A stretch of DNA of 46,124 bases from JBBTIS01 sp038059855 (GTDB lineage: Bacteria > Elusimicrobiota > Elusimicrobia > JACQPE01), in NCBI GenBank assembly GCA_964357255.1, contig CAYHKQ010000004.1:1-46124 (forward strand). Direction: 5' to 3'. A program made the translations under genes and the position numbers. Shown here in pieces: positions 32,464 to 40,630 of the stretch (its first letter is position 1; each line of letters begins with the position of its first letter). The notes beneath the pieces were generated by a model, which worked only from the letters and a program-made list of their open reading frames with translations, was not told the origin of the DNA and did not search any database.

Positions 32464-33439
32464 CAGCCAACGCGACCTCGCGCCGCCGCGATGGGAAAAA
32501 ACCCTGCGGCCGGAATAAAACGGCCAGCACCAGCACAAGCCCAAAGAGAAAATACCGCCAATCAATCCATCGAGAGCCCACCAACGCGACCTGGAGCACC
32601 TGGGGCACGCCCCCCAAAACTACAGCCCCCAAAACTACGCCTGCAATCGAGCCCATGCCGCCCGCCACGATCATCGCGACCAGTAAAATGGACTCCCAAA
32701 ACACAAAAGATTCCGGGGTCACAAATCGCTCCCAATGAGCAAAAATCGCTCCGGCCAAGGCCGCAAAAATTCCACTGATAGTAAACGCCGCGAGCTTGAG
32801 CCGGGCCACGGCAAGGCCGGTGAGCTCGGCCGCAAGCTCATCCTCGCGAATCGCCACCCAAGCCCGCCCCAGGCGCGAGTGCTCCAATCGCCGGGAAGCA
32901 AAAATGGCGACTACAACGCCCGCTAAAATTAAAAAATAAAAATGCGTATTGGTGACAAGCGTAAAGCCGAAAATTTTTGGAGAGAAAATATTTTCCCCAA
33001 CTCGGGGCAAACCCTTGGGGCCATTGGTCAGCGCGTCTAGATTGTTAAGAACAAGCCGCGCGATCTCGCCGAATCCCATGGTGACGATGGCCAGATAGTC
33101 GCCGCGCAAACGCAAAATCGGAATTCCCACCAAGAACCGCGCCGCGAGCGTGACCGCGAGGGCGGCAAAAACCGAACCGCCGAACCCCCACCCGTGAATC
33201 GAAGCCAAGGCCGCGGCATAAGCGCCGATGGCGTAAAAAGCGATGTATCCCAAATCAAACAGCCCTGCGTAACCCAGGGTAAAATTAAGCCCCAACGCTA
33301 AAATAACATACAGGCCGACAAGGCCCGCCGAGCGGATTAAATACGCGCACGGGGTGGATTGAACCAAAAAAGGAAAAAGCGCGAGCGCCCCCATCGCCAC
33401 CCATGGCCAGACCCTGCGCCAATTAAACTTTTTCCGCAA
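32456..33439 (-). CDS. livM: Branched-chain amino-acid ABC transporter permease LivM
   Basis: 327 residues with eight or so hydrophobic segments. LNFTLGYAGLFDLGYIAFYAIGAYAAAL near the N-terminus and RLRGDYLAIVTMGFGEIARLVLNN are classic LivM motifs. Its N-terminus overlaps the 3' end of livH by 17 bases. Confidence 0.94.
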   Translation of the reverse strand: MRKKFNWRRVWPWVAMGALALFPFLVQSTPCAYLIRSAGLVGLYVILALGLNFTLGYAGLFDLGYIAFYAIGAYAAALASIHGWGFGGSVFAALAVTLAARFLVGIPILRLRGDYLAIVTMGFGEIARLVLNNLDALTNGPKGLPRVGENIFSPKIFGFTLVTNTHFYFLILAGVVVAIFASRRLEHSRLGRAWVAIREDELAAELTGLAVARLKLAAFTISGIFAALAGAIFAHWERFVTPESFVFWESILLVAMIVAGGMGSIAGVVLGAVVLGGVPQVLQVALVGSRWIDWRYFLFGLVLVLAVLFRPQGFFPSRRREVALADG

Positions 33440-34319
33440 CGCGCTCCCCCAGAAGCCCGGATGGCCGCACCAGCAACACGCCGATCAACACCACAAATGC
33501 GATCACGTCCTTCCATTGATTGCCGTCCGGCAGATACCCGGCCGCCATCACTTCCAAAATCCCAAGCACAAAGCCGCCCAGCACGGCTCCGGCGATATTG
33601 CCGATGCCGCCCAAAACTGCCGCTGTAAAGGCCTTGACCCCGGGAAGAAAACCAAGATTGTATTTGATCGAACCGTAATAAAGGCCATTTAACACCCCCG
33701 CCGCTCCGGCCAAGGCTCCGCCCACTAAAAATGTAAACGCGATAATCCGGTCGCCGTCAATGCCCATCAAGCCGGCGGTGGGAATATCCTCCGCGCAGGC
33801 CCTCATGGCCTTGCCCATTTTCGTGTACTGGATAACCACATGAAGGAGGGTCATCAGGAGAAGCGCCGTAGCCACGATCGCGGCTTGAAGATGGCTGATT
33901 TCCACGGAACCTAAAACAAAATTCCGATCAGAGATAAAATGCGGGTAAGGAATGGATTGATTGCTGATCCAAAGAAAAACCCCGTTGGAAATCATAATGG
34001 AAACGCCGATGGCGGAAATCAGGGGAGCCAGGCGCATCGCCTTTCGCAAGGGCCGGTAGGCGAAGCGCTCCACCAAGACGCCGACCAAACCCGCGCCGGC
34101 CATCGCGGCTAAAAAGGCCACCGCGATAGCGGCCCATTCTCCCCCCCAGGAAGAAACCAAGGCCGAAGCGCCTAAACCGATAAAAGCGCCTAGCATTAAA
34201 ATATCCGAATGGGCAAAATTGATCATCATGAGAATGCCGTAGACGAGCGTATAGCCCAGGGCAATCAAAGCGTAAATGGATCCAAGGACCAATCCATTGA
34301 CAAGTTGCTGAAAAAACAC
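33423..34319 (-). CDS. livH: Branched-chain amino-acid ABC transporter permease LivH
   Basis: 298 residues with about eight membrane segments. NGLVLGSIYALIALGYTLVYGILMMINFAHSD at the start and the GIDGDRIIAFTFLVGGALAGAAGVLNGLYYG segment are typical of LivH. It follows livK across a 60-base gap containing a repeat (34339-34375). The start is the ATG at 34319. Confidence 0.95.
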   Translation of the reverse strand: MFFQQLVNGLVLGSIYALIALGYTLVYGILMMINFAHSDILMLGAFIGLGASALVSSWGGEWAAIAVAFLAAMAGAGLVGVLVERFAYRPLRKAMRLAPLISAIGVSIMISNGVFLWISNQSIPYPHFISDRNFVLGSVEISHLQAAIVATALLLMTLLHVVIQYTKMGKAMRACAEDIPTAGLMGIDGDRIIAFTFLVGGALAGAAGVLNGLYYGSIKYNLGFLPGVKAFTAAVLGGIGNIAGAVLGGFVLGILEVMAAGYLPDGNQWKDVIAFVVLIGVLLVRPSGLLGERVAEKV

Positions 34320-34338
34320 ATCAATACGGGGTCAGAAA

Positions 34339-34375
34339 GTTCAAATTTGAACCTTTGACCCTTTTGAACCCTTCG
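34339..34375. repeat. Short intergenic repeat with a 14-bp perfect palindrome
   Basis: GTTCAAATTTGAAC (34339-34352) is a perfect palindrome, followed by CCTTTGACCCTTTTGAACC (34352-34370), which matches 1174-1193 with one substitution and one indel. It lies between livK and livH. Confidence 0.6.
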
Positions 34376-34379
34376 TCAT

Positions 34380-35507
34380 TTAGTTAACAATCTCAAAAGC
34401 GCCATTTTTTACACGGGTCATGGTGATAATCTTGTTCTTGGTGTCGCCCTTATCGTCAAACTCGGTCATGCCCAAGATTCCCTCGTAACGCGTTCCCCGA
34501 AGCTCATCGAGCAACTTGGCGCGGTCCGGTCCCGCCTTGGAGAGGGCGTCGAGCGCGATATTGGCCGCCTCATAACCAAAGTGATCAAAGGGCTTGACGT
34601 CCATACCGGAAAACTTAGCGTGGTATTTATCCAAAAATGATTTGGCGGAGGCCAGATGCTCGACCGGGATACCGGTAATCGAAAGATAGGCGCCCTCGGC
34701 GGCCTGGGCCGCCACCTTAAAAAGCTCATTGGTCTTGGAGCCATCGCCGGAAAAAAATACGGCTTTAAAATTAAGCTCTTTAGACTGTTTGACCATCAAA
34801 CCGAACTCCATATAAAGCCCGCCGAAATAAATTCCCTCGGGCTTCAAACTCTTGAGCCTGGTCAACAGGGCCTTAAAATCCCTGTCGCCGGTCGCGATGC
34901 CGTCAAAACTGAGCATAACGCCGTCGCGCGATAGAAACCGGTCGCGAAACTGCTCGGCCAGGCCTTGCCCATATGGAGTCTTATCATGCACAATGCAAAA
35001 TTTTTTCATCTTGAGCTTTTCAATGATAAAATCAGCGGCAAAGGAGCCCTGCACGTCATCCGTAGGCACCACGCGGAACACGGAACGGGGCAAGGTCCAA
35101 TTGGGCTCTAACTGTTGTTGCGTGAGCTTGGGGTTCGTCGAAGAAGGCGAAATCATGGGGATTCCCGCGCGCGCATACACCTGGGAAGCCGGGATGGAAC
35201 AGCCGGAATTGTAATGACCTATAACGGCCAAGACAGCGGGGTCTGAAACGATGATATTGGCCACGCTTACGGCCTCTTTGGGATCGGCGCGGTCATCGAA
35301 CGCGCGCACCTCGATTTTAAAAGGAAATTTTTTTAAGGCATTGGCCTCTTCCACGGCAAGCTCCACGGCGCGACGGATGCCCTGGCCTTCCGTGCCGATA
35401 TCCCCGGTCAAGGGAACGGCCACCGCCAGACGCACGACATCACTTTTCGCCGAGCAACCCGCTCCGAAAACTAGGGCTAACGCCGAGAAAAAAAGTAATT
35501 TGCGCAT
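34380..35507 (-). CDS. livK: Branched-chain amino-acid-binding lipoprotein LivK
   Basis: 375 residues. The lipoprotein signal MRKLLFFSALALVFGAGC has its lipobox at Cys18. It is a type-1 periplasmic binding fold (LAVAVPLTGDIGTEGQGIRRAVELAVEEAN; VIGHYNSGCSIPASQVYARAGIPMISPSSTNP). It heads the liv operon. The divergent gene at 35536 starts only 28 bases away. A TATTTT box ends 8 bases before the ATG with no Shine-Dalgarno. Confidence 0.95.
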   Translation of the reverse strand: MRKLLFFSALALVFGAGCSAKSDVVRLAVAVPLTGDIGTEGQGIRRAVELAVEEANALKKFPFKIEVRAFDDRADPKEAVSVANIIVSDPAVLAVIGHYNSGCSIPASQVYARAGIPMISPSSTNPKLTQQQLEPNWTLPRSVFRVVPTDDVQGSFAADFIIEKLKMKKFCIVHDKTPYGQGLAEQFRDRFLSRDGVMLSFDGIATGDRDFKALLTRLKSLKPEGIYFGGLYMEFGLMVKQSKELNFKAVFFSGDGSKTNELFKVAAQAAEGAYLSITGIPVEHLASAKSFLDKYHAKFSGMDVKPFDHFGYEAANIALDALSKAGPDRAKLLDELRGTRYEGILGMTEFDDKGDTKNKIITMTRVKNGAFEIVN

Positions 35508-35515
35508 AACTGAAT

Positions 35516-35521
35516 AAAATA
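35516..35521 (-). promoter_or_regulatory. -10 box of the liv operon
   Basis: TATTTT on the minus strand eight bases before the livK ATG, within a 28-base divergent gap. Its -35 would lie inside the opposite gene. Confidence 0.4.
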
Positions 35522-35535
35522 CTCTACTTAGAATT

Positions 35536-36435
35536 ATGCAAATTTATCTTGTTGTTCTCGCCATCGTCCTTTGCGTCGGCGCGCCGGCTTTGGCTTGGGC
35601 CTTTTTCCGGCGAGGCGGCGAGCGCGAACAAACGCCGCTCACCGGAATCCGCATTATGCCCTATCAAAGGGAAAATGAAAAAGAAATTCTCAAAATTGCG
35701 GGTAGCCTCGCTCGACACGGCCGCTCCGGCGCTATTGGAGCCGCCATCCTCAAGGCCGCCTCGGCCAACGACGTTGCGTCGGCAGACGTAAAGTATTTCC
35801 AGGAATTCCCCAACCTTGGGGCCGGAGCCGTTGTTGACGGCCGGGCCGTGGTGATGGGAAGCGCGCGGCTGATGGCCGAATGCTCCGTCGAACTGCCGCG
35901 CATCATGACGCGCGAAACCGCCGAGGAGGAGGCCCATGGGCGCCGCGTGGTCTATCTTGGATGGGAGGGCGAGGCGCGAGCCATGCTCATTTTTGAAAAA
36001 CGCTCCAAACGCCTAAACAGGCCGGCGGCCGCGGCGATTTTTATTCTTTTAGGGTCCCTGGCCACGACCGGTTGCAACCGCATCACGCCTGCTAGAACCA
36101 TCAAAGGAACCTTGACGCTGGAGGGCAGTCGCCACCAGCACCTAATCAACAAACCCAACGCCGTTTGTTACATGGTGATCAAGGACCGATGGGGAATCCC
36201 CGTCGCGATCCGTCGCTGGCTCAATCCAAAATTTCCCCTTTACTTTCGTATCACATCGGATGACCGGCTCGTGGCCTCGAGGCCCTGGCAGGGACCGTTC
36301 CAAGCGGAAGCCTATTTCTTTGAGTCGGACAATGCCGAGCGGGAGCTCCCGCCGCCTCCCGGCGCCGCCCGAGCGATCCACGAAAAAGCCGTGTATCCCT
36401 CGGTCACGGGCAATTTGGAGATGGTTCTTCAGTAG
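35536..36435 (+). CDS. Fusion: orphan P-type ATPase nucleotide-binding-like domain plus internal TM/lipobox and CcmI-like C-terminal domain
   Basis: 299 residues. An N-terminal transmembrane helix (residues 3-23) is followed by about 115 residues that resemble the nucleotide-binding domain of copper-type P-type ATPases: ENEKEILKIAGSLARH, then EFPNLGAGAVVDGRAVVMGSARLM (GxG at 95-97), then GRRVVYLGWEGEA and RPAAAAI. The HP motif of true N-domains is lost, and there is no DKTGT P-domain or transport segment. A second hydrophobic stretch (168-180) ends in a lipobox-like ATTGC. The last 120 residues (AVCYMVIKDRWGIPVAIRRWLNPKFPLYFRI) recall the C-terminal domain of the cytochrome c biogenesis factor CcmI. 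Function unknown. Confidence 0.7.
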   Translation: MQIYLVVLAIVLCVGAPALAWAFFRRGGEREQTPLTGIRIMPYQRENEKEILKIAGSLARHGRSGAIGAAILKAASANDVASADVKYFQEFPNLGAGAVVDGRAVVMGSARLMAECSVELPRIMTRETAEEEAHGRRVVYLGWEGEARAMLIFEKRSKRLNRPAAAAIFILLGSLATTGCNRITPARTIKGTLTLEGSRHQHLINKPNAVCYMVIKDRWGIPVAIRRWLNPKFPLYFRITSDDRLVASRPWQGPFQAEAYFFESDNAERELPPPPGAARAIHEKAVYPSVTGNLEMVLQ

Positions 36436-36446
36436 GACTTTTTTTC

Positions 36447-36475
36447 AAAAACCCGGCGCGTTTTCACTGTGCGCC
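36447..36475 (-). terminator. Probable rho-independent terminator of rlmN
   Basis: On the minus strand a GGCGC/GCGCC stem (36471-36475 with 36455-36459, 11-base loop) is followed by GGG and a run of five T (36447-36451). It lies directly after the rlmN stop, between convergent genes. Confidence 0.5.
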
Positions 36476-36479
36476 TGAA

Positions 36480-37553
36480 TTATTCCGGAATCACCAATTG
36501 CCCACAGGCCCCGTTGATTTCCTGACCCAAATTCTTGCGAATCGTCACATGAATCCCGTGATCAAATAAATATCGTTTAAACTGAGCGGCAACCAGGCGT
36601 TCCGAGGAATGATGCGGCGTGCGCGTGGGATTCCAAATAATCAAATTGACATGAAGAAGATGAACGGGGCCCACGCGATGGATAAAACGAACCAGCTCCT
36701 GGGCATGGCGCAACTGATCGTTCTCCCCATCCAGGAGAACATACTCCAAAAAAACCTTCCTCTTATTCCTCGCGAAATAGCGCCGCAGGCTCTTGACCAG
36801 ATCCTCGATCGGATAGGCCTTATTGATGGGCATCAGCTGTGTTCTTAAAATATTGTTCGCCGAGTGAAGAGACAGGGCCAAATGAACCTGAGGGCATTCC
36901 TTGGAAAAACGCGCGATGCCGGGCACAACGCCGGCCGTGGACACCGCGATCGAGCGGCGCCCAAAACCGAAAAGCCCTGGGTCGCAAAGCCGTTCAATGC
37001 TTTTTTTGACCGCCTCGAAATTTAACATAGGCTCGCCCATGCCCATATAAACGACGTTGCTGATTTCCCCCCCACGCGCCCGACTCCGGACGCTCTGAGC
37101 GCTCACGGTCCCCGAGGCGCCCGAGGCGCTGCCGCGTAAAAATTGCCTCCACCATAAAACCTGGTCCGTAATTTCCTCCGCGCTCAAGTTACGCTTAAAT
37201 CCCATAAGCCCTGTGGCGCAAAAATTACATTTTAAGGCGCAACCGACTTGCGAGGATACACACACGCTCCAAAGGCCGGGCTTAGGGCTCATCAAAACCG
37301 TCTCGATCATTTGTCCGTCAGTCAGACGGAGCACGGCCTTATGAGAACTGCCGTTTGAGGTGGAAAGCGCTCGCTCCACCTTAAAGCTCAACATCGGCAA
37401 ACTATCGCTCAAGCGTTTTCTTAAGGCTCGAGGCAGGGTGGTAATTTCATCATAAGAAGAAACACCCGCGCACAATGCCCGAAGTATTTGGCGCACACGG
37501 AACTCCGGCTCCCCGCAATCCTTTAAAAATTCAGCGATGCGCCCCGGTTCCAT
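36480..37553 (-). CDS. rlmN: Dual-specificity 23S rRNA/tRNA adenine-C2 methyltransferase RlmN
   Basis: A 357-residue radical-SAM enzyme. The CxxxCxxC cluster motif is Cys105, Cys109 and Cys112 (GCALKCNFCATG). YMGMGEPMLN follows. Cys350 in INGACGQL is the second catalytic cysteine (methyl-accepting). It methylates A2503 of 23S rRNA and A37 of some tRNAs. There is an insertion of about 20 residues rich in Ser, Gly and Ala before the NVVYMGMGEP motif. A TAGTAT box ends six bases before the ATG, with no Shine-Dalgarno. Confidence 0.95.
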   Translation of the reverse strand: MEPGRIAEFLKDCGEPEFRVRQILRALCAGVSSYDEITTLPRALRKRLSDSLPMLSFKVERALSTSNGSSHKAVLRLTDGQMIETVLMSPKPGLWSVCVSSQVGCALKCNFCATGLMGFKRNLSAEEITDQVLWWRQFLRGSASGASGTVSAQSVRSRARGGEISNVVYMGMGEPMLNFEAVKKSIERLCDPGLFGFGRRSIAVSTAGVVPGIARFSKECPQVHLALSLHSANNILRTQLMPINKAYPIEDLVKSLRRYFARNKRKVFLEYVLLDGENDQLRHAQELVRFIHRVGPVHLLHVNLIIWNPTRTPHHSSERLVAAQFKRYLFDHGIHVTIRKNLGQEINGACGQLVIPE

Positions 37554-37559
37554 TGTTTG

Positions 37560-37565
37560 ATACTA
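37560..37565 (-). promoter_or_regulatory. -10 box of rlmN
   Basis: TAGTAT six bases before the ATG at 37553, with no Shine-Dalgarno. A leaderless start is predicted. Confidence 0.45.
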
Positions 37566-37666
37566 GCAGATCAGGGCGAGATGGAATCTAAGGAGATAGG
37601 CAATAATCCTTTTCCGGAAAATCCCGATGATAAACGCCGCTATGCGGGTTAAACTATAAGGTTGCG

Positions 37667-39568
37667 ATGCGTAACACAAAATTCCTGCCGGCGATCTTGA
37701 CGATTTGGCTCTGGCCGCTTCAGACGCAGGCCGACGAGCCCGTCCTGGTGCGCCCTTTGGAAGGCGAAACGATCCCCATCGGCGCCGCCGGCATTATTGC
37801 CGCCGGCCACGTCGAGCCTGGAATCAAGTGGGTTTGGATCAACGGCATGAAGGTTCCGGTCTACTGGACAGGGTCCTTTTCCTCTTATGTGCCCTCCGAC
37901 GCGCTCGCTAAGAACAACTGGACCGTGACCCTGGCCACCACCGTTCGCGCCGCGGCGGCGGCCGCGCGAACGGTTCGGTTGGAACGTCCCAAAGCCATGA
38001 ATTTAAAAGAACGCATTACTTCAAGCCTCGAACCCAAAGCCTCATCCTTGGAAATCCTGCCCAGCGAATCCTTGGGGATTTCTTTTCAAGCCGCTCCCGG
38101 CGGCCGGGCGTGGTATCGAATCGCCTCCATCGCCGCCAAGTCGCCGATGAACGAAACCCTGCCGGGTTTTTATGAAGGCCGGTTCGCGCCGGCCCCGCAG
38201 GACACCTTCCGTCGTTCCAAAAGCGGAGAGCTGGAAATTTTTTTTGAAGGACAAGAATCCCTGCGGCTTAAAACCGGCAAAAATATCCGCGTCGCCCAGC
38301 CCGGCGCATGGCCCAAGGCCTTTGAAACGACGGCCACTAAAACAAAAATCCTATCGAGCCCGCAATCCGGCAATTATTGGTTCAGCGTCCCCTCGGGCAC
38401 GATTTTAAGCGCGGACGGAACAATCGGAAACTTCCATCGCGTTCGCCTGGGCGGCGCCTTAAAGGGTTGGGTCGCGGCCGACGAGCTCAAGGCCGAAAAA
38501 TACCTGAGCGCCGTTCCCAAGGTCATATCGGTGCGAGTCGTTGAAAGCACGGCTCCTGACAATGAAACCGTGCTTAAAATCTTATGGAATTCCAACGCCC
38601 AGCTTCCATTTCTGGTGGAAGAACAGGCTGAACGCGAACTCAAAATTCGCCTTTTTAATTGCCGGATTCATCTCAATTGGATTCCTTTTAAACCATCTGC
38701 GCAATCCTCCGTGGTAGAAGGAATCTCGTGGAACATCCCCATGGAAGACGAGGTGGATCTTAACGTGGCCTTGAGTCGGCCTCTGGGATGGGGTTACTGG
38801 TCGCAATCTTTCAAGGGCGGCCTTGCGATTCGCTTTAGAAAACACGGCAAGCGCCCATTGGCTAATCACAAAAATCGCGCGCCCCGCGCAGATGACAACA
38901 GCGCGTCTTCCGAGGAGCTTGTCGCCAAAAAAATCTCAGGCAAGCAAATGGCAAGCCCCTACCGTCTCTGGCTTGAAGGCTTGACGGTGGCGATTGATCC
39001 GGGCCACGGAGGCAGGGAATCCGGCGCCCTGGCCCCATCGGGCCATTTTGAACATGAGGCCAATCTGCGTTTGGCCAAGGAACTCGCGCGCCATCTTGAG
39101 AACCGAGGAGCCAAAACCGTGCTGACGCGCCAAAGCGCGGATGAGACCCTGTCTCTTGAAAAACGCGTCGAAATCGCCCGCGCCGTCAACCCGGATTTTT
39201 TCATCTCGATTCACTGCAACGATTTCGCCTCTTGGATCAATCCCTACGAAGGGGGCCCATGGGGGCACTCCGTGTATTACTATCGCCAGCTTTCAATCCC
39301 CCTGGCCCAACGAATAAAAAAAGCTCTGCGGGAACGGCGCAATTTAAGCCTGCCGGACAACGGGGTGTTATGGGGAGATCTTTATATCTTGCGGGAATTA
39401 ACCGTGCCCGCGGTATTGATTGAAGTGGGGTATCTCGTTTTTCCCTGGCAGGAGGAAATGCTGTTATGGGATAAAAATTTTTCCAGTAATTTTAGCGAAA
39501 CGGTCTCCCGGGCATTGGAAACCCATGCAAAAGAAATGGCTAATCCTCTTATCGGAGGAATGCGGTGA
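37667..39568 (+). CDS. Large N-acetylmuramoyl-L-alanine amidase (amidase_3) with N-terminal beta domains
   Basis: 633 residues with a signal peptide (MRNTKFLPAILTIWLWPLQTQA). The C-terminal amidase_3 domain (about 438-625) has zinc ligands His447 (DPGHGG), Glu464 (HEANLRLA) and His516 (SIHCND), with the catalytic Glu586 in LIEVGYL. N-terminal domains look beta-rich: an Ig/FlgD-like segment (25-105), an SH3-like segment near 205-275, and an AMIN-like region (285-395). It cuts septal or lateral peptidoglycan in the periplasm. The start has a TAAACT box 11 bases upstream. Confidence 0.93.
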   Translation: MRNTKFLPAILTIWLWPLQTQADEPVLVRPLEGETIPIGAAGIIAAGHVEPGIKWVWINGMKVPVYWTGSFSSYVPSDALAKNNWTVTLATTVRAAAAAARTVRLERPKAMNLKERITSSLEPKASSLEILPSESLGISFQAAPGGRAWYRIASIAAKSPMNETLPGFYEGRFAPAPQDTFRRSKSGELEIFFEGQESLRLKTGKNIRVAQPGAWPKAFETTATKTKILSSPQSGNYWFSVPSGTILSADGTIGNFHRVRLGGALKGWVAADELKAEKYLSAVPKVISVRVVESTAPDNETVLKILWNSNAQLPFLVEEQAERELKIRLFNCRIHLNWIPFKPSAQSSVVEGISWNIPMEDEVDLNVALSRPLGWGYWSQSFKGGLAIRFRKHGKRPLANHKNRAPRADDNSASSEELVAKKISGKQMASPYRLWLEGLTVAIDPGHGGRESGALAPSGHFEHEANLRLAKELARHLENRGAKTVLTRQSADETLSLEKRVEIARAVNPDFFISIHCNDFASWINPYEGGPWGHSVYYYRQLSIPLAQRIKKALRERRNLSLPDNGVLWGDLYILRELTVPAVLIEVGYLVFPWQEEMLLWDKNFSSNFSETVSRALETHAKEMANPLIGGMR

Positions 39569-39666
39569 CAAAAAGCAACGAGGCTAAAAAGGGATGTCCG
39601 CTATAAAAGCCTGAAAATATCAAGCCTTTTACGCTTGTTTCGCCTTTCTCGCTTCTGTCGCCTTCT

Positions 39667-40041
39667 TCATGCCTGCTCGCCGATCTCAACAACCGGCAAT
39701 TGCCCTTCTTCGCCCTCTCGAGGCAACAGCCAGAAATACATCACCTGGGACTTAGCCACGCCGAGCAACGACTGGCGTAGGATCAGCTTGGAACTGGCCA
39801 GATCATAAACAGAGGCATCGGCCACGGTTAAAATTCCCGTGCCGCCGCGATCCGCATACCAAAGGATGTCGGAGAGCCTTTTGCAATAATTCTGGGCTTC
39901 AGCCGGGATTTTAATGAATCCCTCAATGCGTTCAGAGCGAGTCCGTATCTCTACGCGCACGTCTTTTGTTTGCACGCCAAAGGCCGAGGTAGATTCCTCG
40001 TTGCCGGCGCTTCCACGCAATTGACTATCGGGGGTCGTCAT
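39667..40041 (-). CDS. Small protein of unknown function
   Basis: 124 residues with no signal peptide. The core VRVEIRTRSERIEGFIKIPAEAQNYCKRLSDILWYADRGGTGILTVADASVYDLASSKLILRQSLL suggests a small beta barrel; I recall DUF6812-like proteins with this 'RLSD... VTDA.VYD' pattern but cannot confirm. A strong Shine-Dalgarno (GGAGGTGA) precedes the ATG by about 9 bases. It lies 121 bp downstream of the small OM protein; the gap holds a repeat. Confidence 0.6.
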   Translation of the reverse strand: MTTPDSQLRGSAGNEESTSAFGVQTKDVRVEIRTRSERIEGFIKIPAEAQNYCKRLSDILWYADRGGTGILTVADASVYDLASSKLILRQSLLGVAKSQVMYFWLLPREGEEGQLPVVEIGEQA

Positions 40042-40107
40042 AATTATTCATCACCTCCCAATCAGACAATTGTAGCGAACATTATTCTAATTTGTCAATA
40101 CCCCTCA

Positions 40108-40133
40108 AGTCTAAAGTCCCAAATTCAATTAGG
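40108..40133. repeat. AGTCTAAAGTCC-type repeat unit
   Basis: A 26-base stretch similar to 7879-7904 (AGTCTAAAGTCCC, then AATT and TAGG) and related to 45938-46029. A lone half-element in the 121-bp gap between two minus-strand genes. Confidence 0.55.
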
Positions 40134-40162
40134 CCCACCCCTGCCTTCCTGGCCTCTGACCG

Positions 40163-40630
40163 CTAAAAAGAAAAAGTGGCGCCCATAACGGCGCTGAGGT
40201 TAAATCCGGCCGAGGGTGAAATGCGGACCAAAGGAATCAATCGGACAAAAAAACGGAATGGGGAATTATCAACTGTTATTTCCTGCCCAAGCACAATGCC
40301 CAGCCCAAGGCGCGTCTTGTCGTCAAAACGAGCATGAACCGCGGCGCCCAGATAGGAGTCGAGGGCAAGCCGCGCGTCCTTGGGTTTAACCAGACCCGGA
40401 AATTGATGAGCCCAACCCGCGTTCATGGCCAAATCCCCCGACCAAACGCCCAAATCGCTAAAAAGCCTATTGGAGCGGTCCACCTGAACATCCACGGCCA
40501 GACCGGTGGGAGCCCCCATCTCAACGCCAAAATGCCCGGCGGCTCGGTCCCCCGGCCCTTCGGCCAAAACGCAACCTTGCAAAAACCAAAATAACCCCAG
40601 CGCAGGCAAAAATCCGCGAACTTTTTTCAT
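40163..40630 (-). CDS. Small predicted outer-membrane protein
   Basis: 155 residues. An N-terminal export signal ends in a possible lipobox (FLQGC, Cys20); SPase I cleavage after VLA is the alternative. The remainder alternates hydrophobic and polar residues as in an eight-stranded barrel and ends in GATFSF with a terminal Phe, the C-terminal signature recognised by the BAM machinery. Its ATG overlaps the recN stop (ATGA), so it is translated with recN. No family recognised. Confidence 0.65.
   Translation of the reverse strand: MKKVRGFLPALGLFWFLQGCVLAEGPGDRAAGHFGVEMGAPTGLAVDVQVDRSNRLFSDLGVWSGDLAMNAGWAHQFPGLVKPKDARLALDSYLGAAVHARFDDKTRLGLGIVLGQEITVDNSPFRFFVRLIPLVRISPSAGFNLSAVMGATFSF

Noticed and set aside
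32464..32565. Extended LivG N-terminus to 32565
   Set aside because: The added residues overlap livM in another frame and do not belong to the ABC ATPase family.
34339..34352. Palindrome as an operator for livH
   Set aside because: It is inside an operon, beside a dispersed repeat that recurs upstream of mlaE, so a repeat origin is more likely.
39569..39666. Terminator hairpin between the amidase and the small protein
   Set aside because: A weak AAAAGCCTGA...TCAAGCCTTTT dyad is present, but arm pairing is poor and there is no clean T-run.
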